NCBI GenBank assembly: GCA_032881465.1 | Contig: CP126168.1 | Location: forward strand, 868,001-932,000 | Length of the DNA: 64,000 bases | Reading direction: 5' to 3' | From: Parvibaculaceae bacterium PLY_AMNH_Bact1 | Lineage (GTDB): Bacteria; Pseudomonadota; Alphaproteobacteria; Parvibaculales; Parvibaculaceae | Part shown: positions 8,362 through 18,240 of the stretch, piece by piece | Position numbering within the stretch: position 1 is the first letter of the stretch | Layout of the letters: every line of letters begins with the position of its first letter | Translations under genes and position numbers: made by a program | The notes under the pieces: generated by a model | The model's database searches: none | What the model was told of the DNA's origin: nothing | What the model saw: the letters and a program-made list of their open reading frames with translations, nothing else

Positions 8362-10311
8362 GTGACCACCACGAGTAAGACGCCGTTGCTGGACCGGATC
8401 AAAATTCCGGCCGATCTACGCGCGCATGACGATGACGACCTGCCTCAGATTACAGATGAGCTGCGTCAGGAACTGATTGAAGCGGTTTCCATAACCGGCG
8501 GTCACTTGGGTGCCGGGCTGGGTGTGGTCGAGCTCACGGTCGCACTGCATTACGTCTTTAACACGCCCGATGATCGCATCATCTGGGACGTCGGCCATCA
8601 GGCCTACCCGCACAAGATCCTGACCGGGCGTCGGGACCGTATTCGCACGCTTCGCCAGAGTGGAGGCCTGTCCGGCTTCACGAAACGAGCAGAGAGCGAC
8701 TATGACCCGTTTGGGACAGCCCATTCATCAACGTCGATCTCTGCTGGCCTCGGCATGGCAGTCGGGCGCGATCTGCAGGACAAAAAGAACAACGTCATTT
8801 CTGTTATTGGAGACGGCGCCATGAGTGCTGGCATGGCCTATGAGGCCATGAACAATGCAGGTTCTATGGATAGCCGCCTGATTGTCATCCTGAACGACAA
8901 TGACATGTCCATTGCACCGCCTGTAGGTGCGATGAGTGCTTATCTGGCGCGGCTGATCTCTGGTGGCACCTATCGCGGGTTCCGGCATTTCGCGAAACAC
9001 ATAGCGGAAATGTTTCCGAAGTCTCTTGAAGAAAAGGCGCGGCGCGCCGAAGAATATGCCCGCGGCATGGCAACCGGCGGAACGCTCTTCGAAGAAATGG
9101 GTTTCTACTATGTGGGGCCGATTGACGGTCACAATCTAGATCATCTTCTACCGGTCTTGCGCAATGTGCGCGACGCGGATGAAGGACCGATCCTCGTTCA
9201 TGTTGTAACGCAAAAGGGCAAGGGGTATGCGCCTGCGGAAGAATCCGCGGACAAGTATCACGGTGTCAGCAAGTTCGATGTGGTTACTGGGGCCCAATCC
9301 AAACCGCCTGCAAACGCGCCGAGCTATACGAGCGTCTTTGCAAAATCGCTGATGAAGCATGCGGAGAAGGATGACAAGATTGTTGCTGTGACGGCTGCAA
9401 TGCCTGATGGCACGGGGCTTGGTCAATTTGCAAAAACTTTTCCTGACCGCACCTTTGATGTTGGCATTGCTGAGCAGCATGCGGTGACTTTCGCGGCGGG
9501 CATGGCAACAGAGGGTTTAAAACCTTATGCGGCCATCTACTCTACCTTCCTGCAGCGCGCTTATGACCAGGTCGTCCATGACGTGGCGATCCAGAAGCTG
9601 CCGGTCAGGTTTGCGATCGACCGGGCAGGCCTTGTGGGTGCCGATGGCCCAACCCATGCGGGCTCCTTCGATATTACCTACCTCACCTGCCTGCCGGATT
9701 TCGTCGTGATGGCGGCGGCGGACGAAGCAGAACTCATGCATATGGTGGCAACCTCCGTTGAGATTGACGACCGCCCAAGCGCATTCCGTTATCCAAGAGG
9801 AGAGGGCATAGGCATCGAGCTTCCTGAAATCGGGACGCCACTTGAAATCGGCAAAGGCCGTGTCATGCGGGAGGGCACTACAGTAGCGCTTGTCTCGCTC
9901 GGCTGCCGTCTTCAGGAGACGATGAAGGCCGCTGATGAGCTTGCAGCGCAGGGTATCTCAACAACGGTCGTTGATGCGCGATTTGCCAAGCCTATGGATG
10001 AAGAACTGCTTGCCCGTCTTGCCCGCGAGCACGAAGTGCTGGTCACCGTGGAAGAAGGCTCTGTCGGCGGATTTGGGGCGCACGTGCTCGAGTTTCTCAG
10101 CACCAGTGGTCTGATGGATCGTGGTCTTAAAGTGCGCACGCTGACCCTGCCTGACATCTTCCAGGATCACGACAAACCTGATGCTATGTATATCGCTGCG
10201 GGTCTCACGGCGCCGAACATCGCAGCGACAGCACTGACCGCCCTCGGTCACGAGCGCGCGCTGGTCTCTTTGGCGGCAGAACGCGCAAACGCTCTTCCTG
10301 GAAAGTCCTGA
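8362..10311 (+). CDS. dxs: 1-deoxy-D-xylulose-5-phosphate synthase
   Basis: TPP-dependent first enzyme of the MEP pathway, joining pyruvate and glyceraldehyde-3-phosphate. [13 protein letters not shown] and the TPP motif [16 protein letters not shown] are clear; [13 protein letters not shown] marks the second (pyrimidine-binding) domain and the C-terminal transketolase domain is complete. The frame is open from 8299, but Dxs proteins begin close to [12 protein letters not shown], so the GTG at 8362 with an AGAGAAG ribosome site is the better start (649 residues). It is 148 bases from ispA and four bases from tlyA. Confidence 0.95.
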   Translation: MTTTSKTPLLDRIKIPADLRAHDDDDLPQITDELRQELIEAVSITGGHLGAGLGVVELTVALHYVFNTPDDRIIWDVGHQAYPHKILTGRRDRIRTLRQSGGLSGFTKRAESDYDPFGTAHSSTSISAGLGMAVGRDLQDKKNNVISVIGDGAMSAGMAYEAMNNAGSMDSRLIVILNDNDMSIAPPVGAMSAYLARLISGGTYRGFRHFAKHIAEMFPKSLEEKARRAEEYARGMATGGTLFEEMGFYYVGPIDGHNLDHLLPVLRNVRDADEGPILVHVVTQKGKGYAPAEESADKYHGVSKFDVVTGAQSKPPANAPSYTSVFAKSLMKHAEKDDKIVAVTAAMPDGTGLGQFAKTFPDRTFDVGIAEQHAVTFAAGMATEGLKPYAAIYSTFLQRAYDQVVHDVAIQKLPVRFAIDRAGLVGADGPTHAGSFDITYLTCLPDFVVMAAADEAELMHMVATSVEIDDRPSAFRYPRGEGIGIELPEIGTPLEIGKGRVMREGTTVALVSLGCRLQETMKAADELAAQGISTTVVDARFAKPMDEELLARLAREHEVLVTVEEGSVGGFGAHVLEFLSTSGLMDRGLKVRTLTLPDIFQDHDKPDAMYIAAGLTAPNIAATALTALGHERALVSLAAERANALPGKS

Positions 10312-10315
10312 GTTC

Positions 10316-11050
10316 ATGACTGTGCGGCTGGACCGCGCACTGGTCGAACGTGGGTTCATGCCGACCCGTGCCAGGGCACAGGCAGCAATCAAGGCTGGGC
10401 GAGTACGGATCGATGGAGCGACTGCATCAAAAGCATCCCAGTCGGTTGGAGCGAATGCCTCGCTCAGCATTGACGGGTCAGGTAACCAGTGGGTGTCACG
10501 AGCCGCGCTGAAGCTTGTGGGAGCGCTGGAGGCCTATCCGCTGAGCCAGGAAGGATTGATTGCGCTGGATGTCGGTGCATCAACTGGTGGCTTTACCCAA
10601 GTCTTGCTCGCCAATGGGGCCGCGAAAGTCTATGCGGTCGATGTGGGGCATGGGCAGCTTGCGCCGGAAATCGCGGAAGATGCCCGTGTGATCTCCTTAG
10701 AGAAGACAAATGCTAAAGATCTGACCACTGACCTCATCACAGATTCGATTGATCTTATTGTCAGTGACGTGAGCTTCATTGGCCTGGAAAAGGCACTACC
10801 AGCCCCGCTAAGCCTTGCTCGTGTTGGCTCACAGCTCATCGCCTTGATCAAGCCGCAGTTTGAAGTTGGTCCCGGTAAGGTAGGGAAGGGCGGCATCGTG
10901 AAAGATACGGGGCTTCACGCCGAAGTCTGCAAACGCATTCAAAGATGGCTTGAGAATGAGATGGGCTGGATGGTCAAAGGTCTGATAGACAGTCCCATCA
11001 AAGGCAGTGACGGTAACAAAGAATTTCTGATTTACGCGGAGAAGTCATGA
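10316..11050 (+). CDS. tlyA: TlyA-family rRNA 2'-O-methyltransferase
   Basis: A 244-residue protein with an N-terminal S4 RNA-binding domain (RLDRALVERGFMPTRARA, residues 4-21) and an FtsJ-type Rossmann methyltransferase (LDVGASTGGFTQVLL at about 84). Actinobacterial TlyA methylates 16S and 23S rRNA cytidines; old annotations call the family haemolysin. It starts four bases after dxs and its stop overlaps the next gene by ATGA (11047-11050), so the pair is likely translated together. Confidence 0.92.
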   Translation: MTVRLDRALVERGFMPTRARAQAAIKAGRVRIDGATASKASQSVGANASLSIDGSGNQWVSRAALKLVGALEAYPLSQEGLIALDVGASTGGFTQVLLANGAAKVYAVDVGHGQLAPEIAEDARVISLEKTNAKDLTTDLITDSIDLIVSDVSFIGLEKALPAPLSLARVGSQLIALIKPQFEVGPGKVGKGGIVKDTGLHAEVCKRIQRWLENEMGWMVKGLIDSPIKGSDGNKEFLIYAEKS

Positions 11051-12291
11051 GCGAAGCTAGCCTGACAATCGATCATGTCGGTGCCCAGGGGGACGGTGTG
11101 GTCCGCGCTGATGAGGGACCGATCTACATCCCTCGCACGCTTCCCGGTGAAACAGTGCGGGCAGACATTGTTGAGGGCCGTGGCTCCCTGCTGGAGGTTC
11201 TCACACCGTCGCAAGATCGCACCGATCCACACTGTTCTCATTTTGGAACCTGTGGCGGCTGCGCACTTCAGCACCAAAGTGAGCCAAGCTATCTTGCCTG
11301 GAAGCGGGATCAGCTTTTGCGTGCGCTTGAGAGCAAGGGCATTGACGCACCGGTCGCAGAAACCATCGCTTGTGAACCGGGGACACGTCGCAGAGCGACT
11401 TTTGCCGCGATGCGCACACGCAAGACTGTCCGCTTTGGTTTTTTTGAACGCGCCAGCCATACAATAGTAGATGTCGCTTCCTGTCCGATCCTTCTGCCAG
11501 AGATCGAAGCCGCCATTCCTGCACTGCGGGAACTTGTGGGCCCGGGCCTGACACGAAAAGGAAAAGCAAGCGTCAGTGTCACGGCGACGTCGTCAGGGCT
11601 TGATGTGTCGGTCACTGGCGGGAAGGCAGACCCTGATCTGGCTTTGCGCCAAGCTCTCGCCGACGGCGCCGCAAAAGCAGATATTGCGCGATTGACCTGG
11701 GACGGAGATATTCTTGCAGAACGTAGACCCCCAGTGCTCGACCTTGCTGGCATTGAGGTGGCGCTGCCGCCGGGCGCTTTCCTGCAGGCAACAAAAGCCG
11801 GTGAAGAAACCATGGTCAATATGGTCACAGAAGCTCTGAGAGAGAGTGGATCAGTGATTGATCTGTTTGCTGGCTGTGGAACCTTCTCTCTGGCACTTGC
11901 CGCCAGCCACAAAGTCAAGGCTGTCGAGGGTGCGAAGGCACAGTGCGCAGCGTTGGAACTCGCCGTGCGCCGTCTGGGCCCGCGCGTGGGACTAAAGCCA
12001 TTGACGGTGGAACGTCGGGATCTGGCACGCAGGCCGCTCAGGCCCGATGAACTGAACAATTATGAAGCCGCCGTGATTGATCCGCCGCGCGCAGGGGCAG
12101 CCACCCAGTGTGAGGCTTTGGCATCATCGTCTATCCCGGTTATTGCATCGGTTTCCTGCAATCCAGCGACATTTGCCCGGGATGCACGAACGCTGATTGA
12201 CGGCGGATATCGGCTGGAATCCGTCGCCCCTCTGGACCAATTCCTCTGGTCGCCCCATATTGAGCTGGTAGGAATTTTCAGGAGGGAGTGA
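11047..12291 (+). CDS. TrmA/RlmD-family RNA uracil-C5-methyltransferase
   Basis: The 414-residue protein has a short TRAM-like N-terminus, the CSHFGTCGGC iron-sulfur cysteine cluster (about residues 59-68) with a further Cys in VASCPILLP, the SAM motif LFAGCGTFSLALA and the catalytic Cys in SVSCNPATFARD. This is the layout of RlmD/RumA enzymes, which make m5U in 23S rRNA; the exact target (747, 1939 or tRNA m5U54) cannot be told. Its ATG lies inside the tlyA stop. An AGGAGGG near its own 3' end serves the following methyltransferase gene. Confidence 0.92.
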   Translation: MSEASLTIDHVGAQGDGVVRADEGPIYIPRTLPGETVRADIVEGRGSLLEVLTPSQDRTDPHCSHFGTCGGCALQHQSEPSYLAWKRDQLLRALESKGIDAPVAETIACEPGTRRRATFAAMRTRKTVRFGFFERASHTIVDVASCPILLPEIEAAIPALRELVGPGLTRKGKASVSVTATSSGLDVSVTGGKADPDLALRQALADGAAKADIARLTWDGDILAERRPPVLDLAGIEVALPPGAFLQATKAGEETMVNMVTEALRESGSVIDLFAGCGTFSLALAASHKVKAVEGAKAQCAALELAVRRLGPRVGLKPLTVERRDLARRPLRPDELNNYEAAVIDPPRAGAATQCEALASSSIPVIASVSCNPATFARDARTLIDGGYRLESVAPLDQFLWSPHIELVGIFRRE

Positions 12292-12296
12292 CGGCC

Positions 12297-13373
12297 ATGC
12301 TGCGACCCTTAGTGCGTCCCCTAACGCGCCCCCTAGCACGTCCTTTGGCGAGATTGCGATACGCGGCGGAACAGGGCGCCCGGGTGGCCTGGTATGCCGG
12401 GCATTATGCAGCAGTCAACCGGTTGCGTGGGCCGGTGACCCGACCAGGCGAGGCACCCTTCAAACCCACCGCACCAATCCCGAAACTTCCCGATATCCTG
12501 CACTCAATCCGTGAGCTGTTCGAACGCGATTATCGAAACATCGAGGCCGGGATCTACAAAGCGCCAGAGCTTGGGACTGATCCCCGGAAACCGATCGATA
12601 GAGCCATCCGTTTCTTTTTGGATGCTAAGAAGGTCGACGAGCGCCGGATGGACAAAAGACACTCGGAAGTAAATACCGGCGTGAAGAGCAAGCACTTTCC
12701 CCGCTACTATCTTCAGAACTTCCACTTCCAGACCGATGGCTGGTTATCAGAAGAGTCCGCCAACCTCTATGACACACAGGTGGAAACGCTCTTCGCCGGA
12801 ACTGCTGATGCCATGCGTAGGCAAGCACTTGTTCCCATCTCAGATTATATGAGTGACAAAGATCAGCGGGACGTATGTCTGTTGGACATAGCCTGCGGGA
12901 CTGGGCGCTTCTTGCGGGAGGTGAAACGTAACTGGCCGCGCACAGGCGTGACAGCACTTGATCTGTCTCCGGACTATCTAGCAAAGACCAAGCGTGCCCT
13001 GGCGAAATGGGGGCGGACTCACTTTGTCAATGCACCTGCCGAGCGCTTGCCTTTGGCAAAGGCGTCTCAGGATATTGTCACAGTGACCTACCTGTTTCAC
13101 GAACTGCCACCTAAAGTGCGGCGGCAGGTAGCAGACGAAATCGCCCGTGTCTTGAAACCTGGAGGCCTGTTCATCCTGGTGGATGCATTGCAGACAGATG
13201 ATCACGCATCATTCAACAGCCTGCTGGAGTTTTTCCCGGTCGCTTTTCATGAGCCCTATTTTTCGACCTATTTGGAAGAGGATTTTGAGGCACTGTTTGC
13301 ACGTGCAGGGCTTAGGTCTCTCCAGCAACAGACGGGCTATCTGACCAAGATGGTAGTGTTTGAGAAGAGCTAG
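12297..13373 (+). CDS. Class I SAM-dependent methyltransferase with Arg-Pro-Leu repeats at the N-terminus
   Basis: The C-terminal half is a Methyltransf_11/25-type Rossmann domain: LLDIACGTGRFL (motif I), VTALDLSPDYL (motif II) and VLKPGGLFILVD. Substrate is unknown. The first residues after the start are LRPLVRPLTRPLARPLARLR, four copies of an RPL-x unit, an unusual basic repeat. A GTG at 12288 is also in frame and would overlap the previous stop, but AGGAGGG (12280-12286) is spaced properly only for the ATG at 12297. The stop codon interlocks with that of the convergent gene on one CTAG (13370-13373). Confidence 0.88.
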   Translation: MLRPLVRPLTRPLARPLARLRYAAEQGARVAWYAGHYAAVNRLRGPVTRPGEAPFKPTAPIPKLPDILHSIRELFERDYRNIEAGIYKAPELGTDPRKPIDRAIRFFLDAKKVDERRMDKRHSEVNTGVKSKHFPRYYLQNFHFQTDGWLSEESANLYDTQVETLFAGTADAMRRQALVPISDYMSDKDQRDVCLLDIACGTGRFLREVKRNWPRTGVTALDLSPDYLAKTKRALAKWGRTHFVNAPAERLPLAKASQDIVTVTYLFHELPPKVRRQVADEIARVLKPGGLFILVDALQTDDHASFNSLLEFFPVAFHEPYFSTYLEEDFEALFARAGLRSLQQQTGYLTKMVVFEKS

Positions 13374-13891
13374 GCAGTTCTTTGGTTGAGGAACGCTTGA
13401 ACAGCTTCCAGGATCGGCTCTGGGGAGACGTCTAGCGGCTCCAGTCGGATCACCAGCGTGTCCTTATTGTACCGCCAAATCTGCACCATCAAACGGCGCT
13501 GAAGCCCGCCCATGTCTTCCTCCACCAGCGCTTTGTCGAGGGACTTGCTGAGCGTTAGGTGCAGCTCTGTATTGCGGATTGTCCGAACCGCCTTATCCAC
13601 GGTGGTGGCATTGACGATGGCATCCCAGGCGACCGTGCCCAGCCCCGTTATCATCAAACCAGCAGAACTCGCGACGACAGCTGGCGTGTTTCGCCGCACA
13701 AAGGGCCAGAAGTGATAAGCCACCGCGAACAATGCAAGGCTGATGATGAGGAGGGCGATGTCTCCGCGCGCGAGCGCAACGCTCAGAACAAAGCAGCCAA
13801 AGAAGCCGCCGCCATAGACCATCATCTCCCCACTGCGTTGATCGAAACGGGCCATTAAAGGCTGGGGGGAGACGGGCGATGGGGTGGTCAT
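13370..13891 (-). CDS. Membrane protein of unknown function
   Basis: A 173-residue protein, not recognised. Residues about 22-70 contain two hydrophobic segments (VYGGGFFGCFVLSVALA; ALLIISLALFAVAYHFWPF) and a third weaker one follows (VVASSAGLMITGLGTVAW). The C-terminal 90 residues look soluble and include LHLTLSKSLDKALVEEDMG. An in-frame GTG/ATG lies seven codons upstream, but the ATG at 13891 is preferred from the protein's character. Convergent with the methyltransferase gene, sharing CTAG as overlapping stop codons. Confidence 0.7.
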   Translation of the reverse strand: MTTPSPVSPQPLMARFDQRSGEMMVYGGGFFGCFVLSVALARGDIALLIISLALFAVAYHFWPFVRRNTPAVVASSAGLMITGLGTVAWDAIVNATTVDKAVRTIRNTELHLTLSKSLDKALVEEDMGGLQRRLMVQIWRYNKDTLVIRLEPLDVSPEPILEAVQAFLNQRTA

Positions 13892-13958
13892 AGGTCTAGC
13901 TCTCCAGAGCATTTCCAGCTGAAGTTGAAAGACTTCAGCGTTCGGAATTGCGACAAAA

Positions 13959-15053
13959 TTAGGACTCGTGTTGGCCGTTCTGTCCGCGGTGCCTGAGGAA
14001 ATGGTCAGCTAGAACGCAGGCCATCATGGCCTCGCCAACCGGTACCGCACGAATACCAACGCAAGGATCGTGCCGCCCTTTGGTCATAACCTCGGTTTCT
14101 TCGCCAGACCGGGTAATTGACTTACGCGGTGTAAGGATCGACGAGGTGGGTTTTACCGCAAACCGGGCAACAACATCCTGGCCGCTGGAGATACCGCCAA
14201 GAATTCCGCCCGCATGATTGGCACCAAAGCTCACTTTATTGCCATCAATGCCCATTTCGTCGGCATTTTCCTCACCCGTAAGGGCAGCGGTTGCAAAACC
14301 GTCGCCAATTTCGACACCTTTCACGGCATTGATGCTCATGAGCGCTCCTGCGAGGTCCGCATCAAGCTTGCCATAGATCGGTGCGCCGAGCCCTGCCGGG
14401 ACCCCGCTCGCGACCACTTCAATCACCGCACCGCAGCTAGAGCCGGCTTTCCGGATACCATCAAGATAGGTCTCCCATTTTTTTGCCGCGATTGGGTCAG
14501 GGCACCAGAAGGGGTTCTGATCAATTGCGTTCCAATCCCACCGTGTACGGTCGATTTTATGGGGACCCATCTGAACAAGGGCGCCACGCACCTCAACCCC
14601 CGGCATGACCTTGCGGGCAAGAGCGCCTGCCGCCACACGCGCTGCAGTTTCGCGGGCAGATTGCCGTCCGCCACCGCGATAGTCGCGAATGCCGTATTTG
14701 GCTTCATAGGTGAAGTCAGCGTGGCCAGGCCGGAACGTATCTTTGATATCGCCATAATCTTTGGAGCGCTGATCGACATTCTCAATCATCAGGGAAATTG
14801 GTGTGCCTGTCGTCACTTCCTGACCGCCCTCATCCTGGAATGTGCCGGAGAGAATTTTCACTTGGTCAGGCTCTTTGCGCTGGGTGGTGAAGCGCGATTG
14901 GCCTGGACGACGCTTGTCGAGAAAGGTCTGAATTTCCTCCGCTGTGATCGGCACCAGCGAGGGCATGCCGTCAATCACACAGCCAAGCGCTGGCCCGTGG
15001 GACTCGCCCCACGTGGTCACGCGAAAAAGATGGCCAAAACTATTGTGTGACAT
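13959..15053 (-). CDS. aroC: Chorismate synthase
   Basis: Last step of the shikimate pathway: EPSP to chorismate with reduced FMN. The 364-residue protein shows the three family signatures: [15 protein letters not shown] (residues about 12-26), [36 protein letters not shown] (around 105-140, read as key residues H, Y, R and the GGGRQSAR loop) and [13 protein letters not shown] near the C-terminus. AGGTAGGAC precedes the ATG. Same strand as fabI upstream with a 73-base gap. Confidence 0.96.
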   Translation of the reverse strand: MSHNSFGHLFRVTTWGESHGPALGCVIDGMPSLVPITAEEIQTFLDKRRPGQSRFTTQRKEPDQVKILSGTFQDEGGQEVTTGTPISLMIENVDQRSKDYGDIKDTFRPGHADFTYEAKYGIRDYRGGGRQSARETAARVAAGALARKVMPGVEVRGALVQMGPHKIDRTRWDWNAIDQNPFWCPDPIAAKKWETYLDGIRKAGSSCGAVIEVVASGVPAGLGAPIYGKLDADLAGALMSINAVKGVEIGDGFATAALTGEENADEMGIDGNKVSFGANHAGGILGGISSGQDVVARFAVKPTSSILTPRKSITRSGEETEVMTKGRHDPCVGIRAVPVGEAMMACVLADHFLRHRGQNGQHES

Positions 15054-15126
15054 GTGTCCTACCTCATTGAACCAATTGAGGAGGTTCTAGCTGAATTTCA
15101 CGAAAAACGGAAACGAGACGCCGAAT

Positions 15127-15939
15127 TCAGACAATACTCATGTCTGGCGCATCTTCGGCCTTCATGCCTACCACGTGATAGCCCGCATCCACATGGTGTA
15201 CTTCGCCTGTGACGCCTGATGCGAGGTCAGAGAGCAGGTAGAGACCTGTTTTGCCGACTTCATCGATCGTGACTGTACGCTTCATAGGAGCATTGAGCTC
15301 GTTCCACTTCAGGATATACCGGAAATCGCCAATACCGGCTGCCGCCAGCGTCTTTATGGGGCCTGCTGAAATCGCATTGATACGGACATTGTTCCGGCCA
15401 AGATCAACCGCCAGATAGCGCACGCTTGCTTCCAGGGCAGCTTTGGCAACACCCATCACATTGTAATGGGGGATAACTTTTTCAGCGCCGTAGTAGGTGA
15501 GGGTAGCAATGGAGCCCCCATCGGCCATCAAAGGCTCAGCACGTTTTGCCACTGCAGCGAGTGAGTGGCAGGAAATGGTCATGGCCTGTGCAAATTGGTC
15601 AGCTGTGGTGTCGAGGTAGCGACCATCGAGCGAGCTTTTGTCGGCATAGGCAATGGCGTGCACAAGAAAATCGAGTTTGCCCCACTTTTCCTCAAGTGTT
15701 TTGAAGACAGCGTCCATCGAGGCGTCATCAGTCACGTCACAAGGAAGAACGAGGTCTGATCCAACAGATTCGGCCAACGGCTTCACGCGTTTGGCTAGCG
15801 CTTCACCCTGGTAGGTGAACGCCACGTCTGCGCCATGCTCAGCGCACGCCTTCGCGATGCCCCAGGCAATCGACCGATTGTTCGCCACTCCCATGATGAG
15901 CCCTTTTTTTCCGCTCATCAGACCGCCGGATGCTGTCAC
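15127..15939 (-). CDS. fabI: NADH-dependent enoyl-[acyl-carrier-protein] reductase
   Basis: Final reduction of each fatty-acid elongation cycle. The 270-residue SDR-type protein has the FabI nucleotide loop GVANNRSIAWGIAKA in place of TGxxxGxG and the catalytic Y-x6-K within PHYNVMGVAKAALE; NAISAGPIKTLAAAGI is also typical. The chosen start is a GTG at 15939 preceded by GGGGGTCCC; the resulting leader ...SGGLMSGKKG agrees with alphaproteobacterial FabI proteins. The alternative ATG at 15918 is possible. It is the usual target of triclosan-like inhibitors. Confidence 0.95.
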   Translation of the reverse strand: MTASGGLMSGKKGLIMGVANNRSIAWGIAKACAEHGADVAFTYQGEALAKRVKPLAESVGSDLVLPCDVTDDASMDAVFKTLEEKWGKLDFLVHAIAYADKSSLDGRYLDTTADQFAQAMTISCHSLAAVAKRAEPLMADGGSIATLTYYGAEKVIPHYNVMGVAKAALEASVRYLAVDLGRNNVRINAISAGPIKTLAAAGIGDFRYILKWNELNAPMKRTVTIDEVGKTGLYLLSDLASGVTGEVHHVDAGYHVVGMKAEDAPDMSIV

Positions 15940-16073
15940 GGGACCCCCTATCTTGTTGAATTCCCTGCCCCCATTAGCGCGGCATCCTACACAAATGGAC
16001 TTAGGGGTCTAGCGAAAAGGACTGAAAAACCGCTTGTATTACAGACCATTACATAGGTGTGATCCAAAACGGG

Positions 16074-17048
16074 TCAGCTCTTGCGAGGGCTATGTTCGAG
16101 ACCTGGTGCCCAAGTGGCTGCAAAGTCTTTCAAGGCCTGGTCAGATTTGGGGGGCAGAACAAGCGTCAGGTGGACAAATTGATCCCCTTTGCCGAATTTC
16201 CGCCGTCCCGGAGGGTGAGCGAGACCTTTTCCTTTCAGACGCAGAATGCTGCCACTGTTAGAGCCTGCAGGCACGCTTAACGCGACATCACCTTCCACGG
16301 TAGGAACAGTGATTTTTGCCCCAAGCACGGCCTCAGAGAGGCTGACAGGCGCGTCGATATGCACATCAGAGCCTTCACGGCGAAATGTGGGATGGGGTGC
16401 GACTGAAATGCTGACAAGTGCATCACCGGCGTCACGGCCGGTAAGACTGGGGTCGCCTTGGCCTCTCAGGCGAATTTGCTGACCATCTTCAACGCCCGCA
16501 GGGATATGGACGTCCAGCGATTTTCCATTGTCCAGAGTGAGCCGTCGTTTTGTGCCTTCAACAGCATCCAGAAAGGGAATGCTTATTTCGTAGCTATGGT
16601 CGGTACCCGATGGGCGAAAAGCGCGGCGACCAACACTCTTAAGATTGGTCAGGATGTCCGCAAACGGCGGAAACTTCTCAGGTTTGGGAGATGAAGTCTC
16701 TCCCGGTGCGGCGCTCTGCGAGCCAGCCTCAGCATCCACATCAACTTTCGGCCGGGAAGCAGGTTTTCCACGTGATTGACCTGATGGCCGCGTCGCTTTT
16801 TTTCTGACGTCTTCCTCAGCTGATCGAGCAGCATGGTGACGTCTGGTCGGCCCGTTCCTAGCAGATGTCTTGGCTTTTCTGCTCAGAAGGTCATACGCGG
16901 CTGTGACCTCATGAAAGCGTTCTTTTTGATGAGGGTCGCCTGATCCAGAATCTGGATGGTAGGTTTTCGCCAGCCGCCGATAAGCGGATTTGATTTCATC
17001 AGGACCAGCCTGCGGTGAAATACCAAGCACATGGTAGGGATTGCGCAT
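16074..17048 (-). CDS. DnaJ C-terminal domain co-chaperone (CbpA-like)
   Basis: Residues 3-55 form a J domain with the HPD tripeptide (KTYHPDSGSGD) that stimulates DnaK. A charged, low-complexity linker (about 60-115) replaces the glycine-rich region, there is no cysteine zinc finger, and residues about 145-310 match the DnaJ_C peptide-binding domain (YEISIPFLDAVEGTKRRL, VHIPAGVEDGQQIRLRGQG). That is the CbpA/class B layout. No strong ribosome site is seen before the ATG. No chaperone gene is next to it. Confidence 0.9.
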   Translation of the reverse strand: MRNPYHVLGISPQAGPDEIKSAYRRLAKTYHPDSGSGDPHQKERFHEVTAAYDLLSRKAKTSARNGPTRRHHAARSAEEDVRKKATRPSGQSRGKPASRPKVDVDAEAGSQSAAPGETSSPKPEKFPPFADILTNLKSVGRRAFRPSGTDHSYEISIPFLDAVEGTKRRLTLDNGKSLDVHIPAGVEDGQQIRLRGQGDPSLTGRDAGDALVSISVAPHPTFRREGSDVHIDAPVSLSEAVLGAKITVPTVEGDVALSVPAGSNSGSILRLKGKGLAHPPGRRKFGKGDQFVHLTLVLPPKSDQALKDFAATWAPGLEHSPRKS

Positions 17049-17174
17049 AGAGTTCCGCCAGACAGGGTTCGCTGAGAAGTCAGGGTTTGCTGAGAAGATA
17101 CTGTTAGCTCAGAAACTCTGCGATCATGGTTAAAAAAGCATGATCAAACCTACCGCAGCACAAATACCAAAACG

Positions 17175-18092
17175 TTAAGGTACCGGTAAAACTTCGAGTG
17201 TTTCAGCGGCTTTTTTGTGGCCACGCGCCGCTGCCGCAGACAGCCATTTTCGAGCTAGATCCACATCTGGCCCGACCCCGAGGCCAAAACGATAAAGCCG
17301 TCCCAGTCGATATTGCGCTTCGACAACACCGTCTTCGGCAAGTGGGCGCCAATGCTCGGCCGCAGCGAGGAAGTCACCGTCGTCGAATGAGTAGACACCT
17401 GCCATAAACTGCGCGCCCTGCTCGGGTGCTACGAGGGGTGGGGAAGTATTAGACGGCGCCGGAATATTGCTTCGCCGTGTTGAGGGTTGAGGAGGCTGTA
17501 GCGATTCAATTCTCTCGCCAATGCGACGCTTGGCTTCTACATGACCAAGTTCAGCAGCACGCCGAATGAGAGCCTCGGCAGCCTCAACATCCGAAGGCGT
17601 GCTCTTGGCGCTGTTTTCAATGAGCCTTCCCAGTTCCCACATGGCATCGGGGCTACCCCCTGCCGCCGCTAGATTGAGCCACTCCGCGCCTTTCTCAAGA
17701 TCATGATACGCGGTATCTGGCTCAATACGCATCATGCCAGCGTTAAGGGCTGCACTCGCAAGCCCGACGCTGGCCGCGCGTTCGTAAAACCATAAAGCGC
17801 GCTCGCGGTCCTGGGGCACACCCTGACCGCGGCGGAGCATGTGCGCCACGTTGCGTTGGGCTGCAATGTCTCCGGATTTGGCGAGCGGCAGCCAAATCGC
17901 ATAGGCAGTTGAAAAATCGCCAGCGTCGTATGCCGCAACGCCCTTGTTAAACTCCAATTGGTTCCCGGCCAATTCTCCAGGCAAGGCTGGAGTGGTCGCT
18001 TGGTCGACTTCGGTCGCAAGTCCATCATTCGCAATCGGAGCCAGAAGAACGAGAGTGGTGAGCGCAAATTGGCATGTGCGAGTGAAAGTCAT
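17175..18092 (-). CDS. Exported Sel1-repeat (TPR-like) protein
   Basis: A 305-residue protein with an N-terminal signal peptide (RTCQFALTTLVLLAPIANDGLATE). The mature part consists of Sel1-like repeats: AVAAYDAGDFSTAYAIWLPLA, RRGQGVPQDRERALWFYERAA, LEKGAEWLNLAAAGGSPDAM, and after a proline/serine-rich linker (about 200-225) two more near the C-terminus (LGRLYRFGLGVGPDVDLARK). Such proteins act as scaffolds or signalling adaptors in the envelope. It is divergent from pdxH with a 148-base gap that holds a palindrome. Confidence 0.85.
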   Translation of the reverse strand: MTFTRTCQFALTTLVLLAPIANDGLATEVDQATTPALPGELAGNQLEFNKGVAAYDAGDFSTAYAIWLPLAKSGDIAAQRNVAHMLRRGQGVPQDRERALWFYERAASVGLASAALNAGMMRIEPDTAYHDLEKGAEWLNLAAAGGSPDAMWELGRLIENSAKSTPSDVEAAEALIRRAAELGHVEAKRRIGERIESLQPPQPSTRRSNIPAPSNTSPPLVAPEQGAQFMAGVYSFDDGDFLAAAEHWRPLAEDGVVEAQYRLGRLYRFGLGVGPDVDLARKWLSAAAARGHKKAAETLEVLPVP

Positions 18093-18151
18093 CTGCGTTC
18101 TGCTCTTGCTTTCTGTGCTATCGAATCTGGGACAGGCCCCAATGAGAGTTA

Positions 18152-18171
18152 TATATAGTGGTGACTATATA
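18152..18171. promoter_or_regulatory. Perfect palindrome upstream of pdxH
   Basis: TATATAGT, a four-base GGTG spacer and ACTATATA form a perfect 8-bp inverted repeat in the intergenic region between the Sel1-repeat gene and pdxH, 60 bases upstream of the Sel1 start and 70 before pdxH. Its AT-rich arms would overlap a -10 element for either gene. It is a candidate operator; the regulator is not known. Confidence 0.4.
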
Positions 18172-18240
18172 AGAGGAGCCGCAGGGCTAAAATAAGGCTC
18201 AAGATGCGCATTCGAGCCGCGGCAAAAAATGAGGACCGCA

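Noticed and set aside
11310-12059. 249-codon antisense frame within the RNA methyltransferase gene
   Set aside because: Ser/Arg/Ala-rich mirror translation, no start signal, no family resemblance.
14214-15050. 278-codon open frame antisense to aroC
   Set aside because: Covers exactly the chorismate synthase gene on the other strand; composition is that of a mirror frame.
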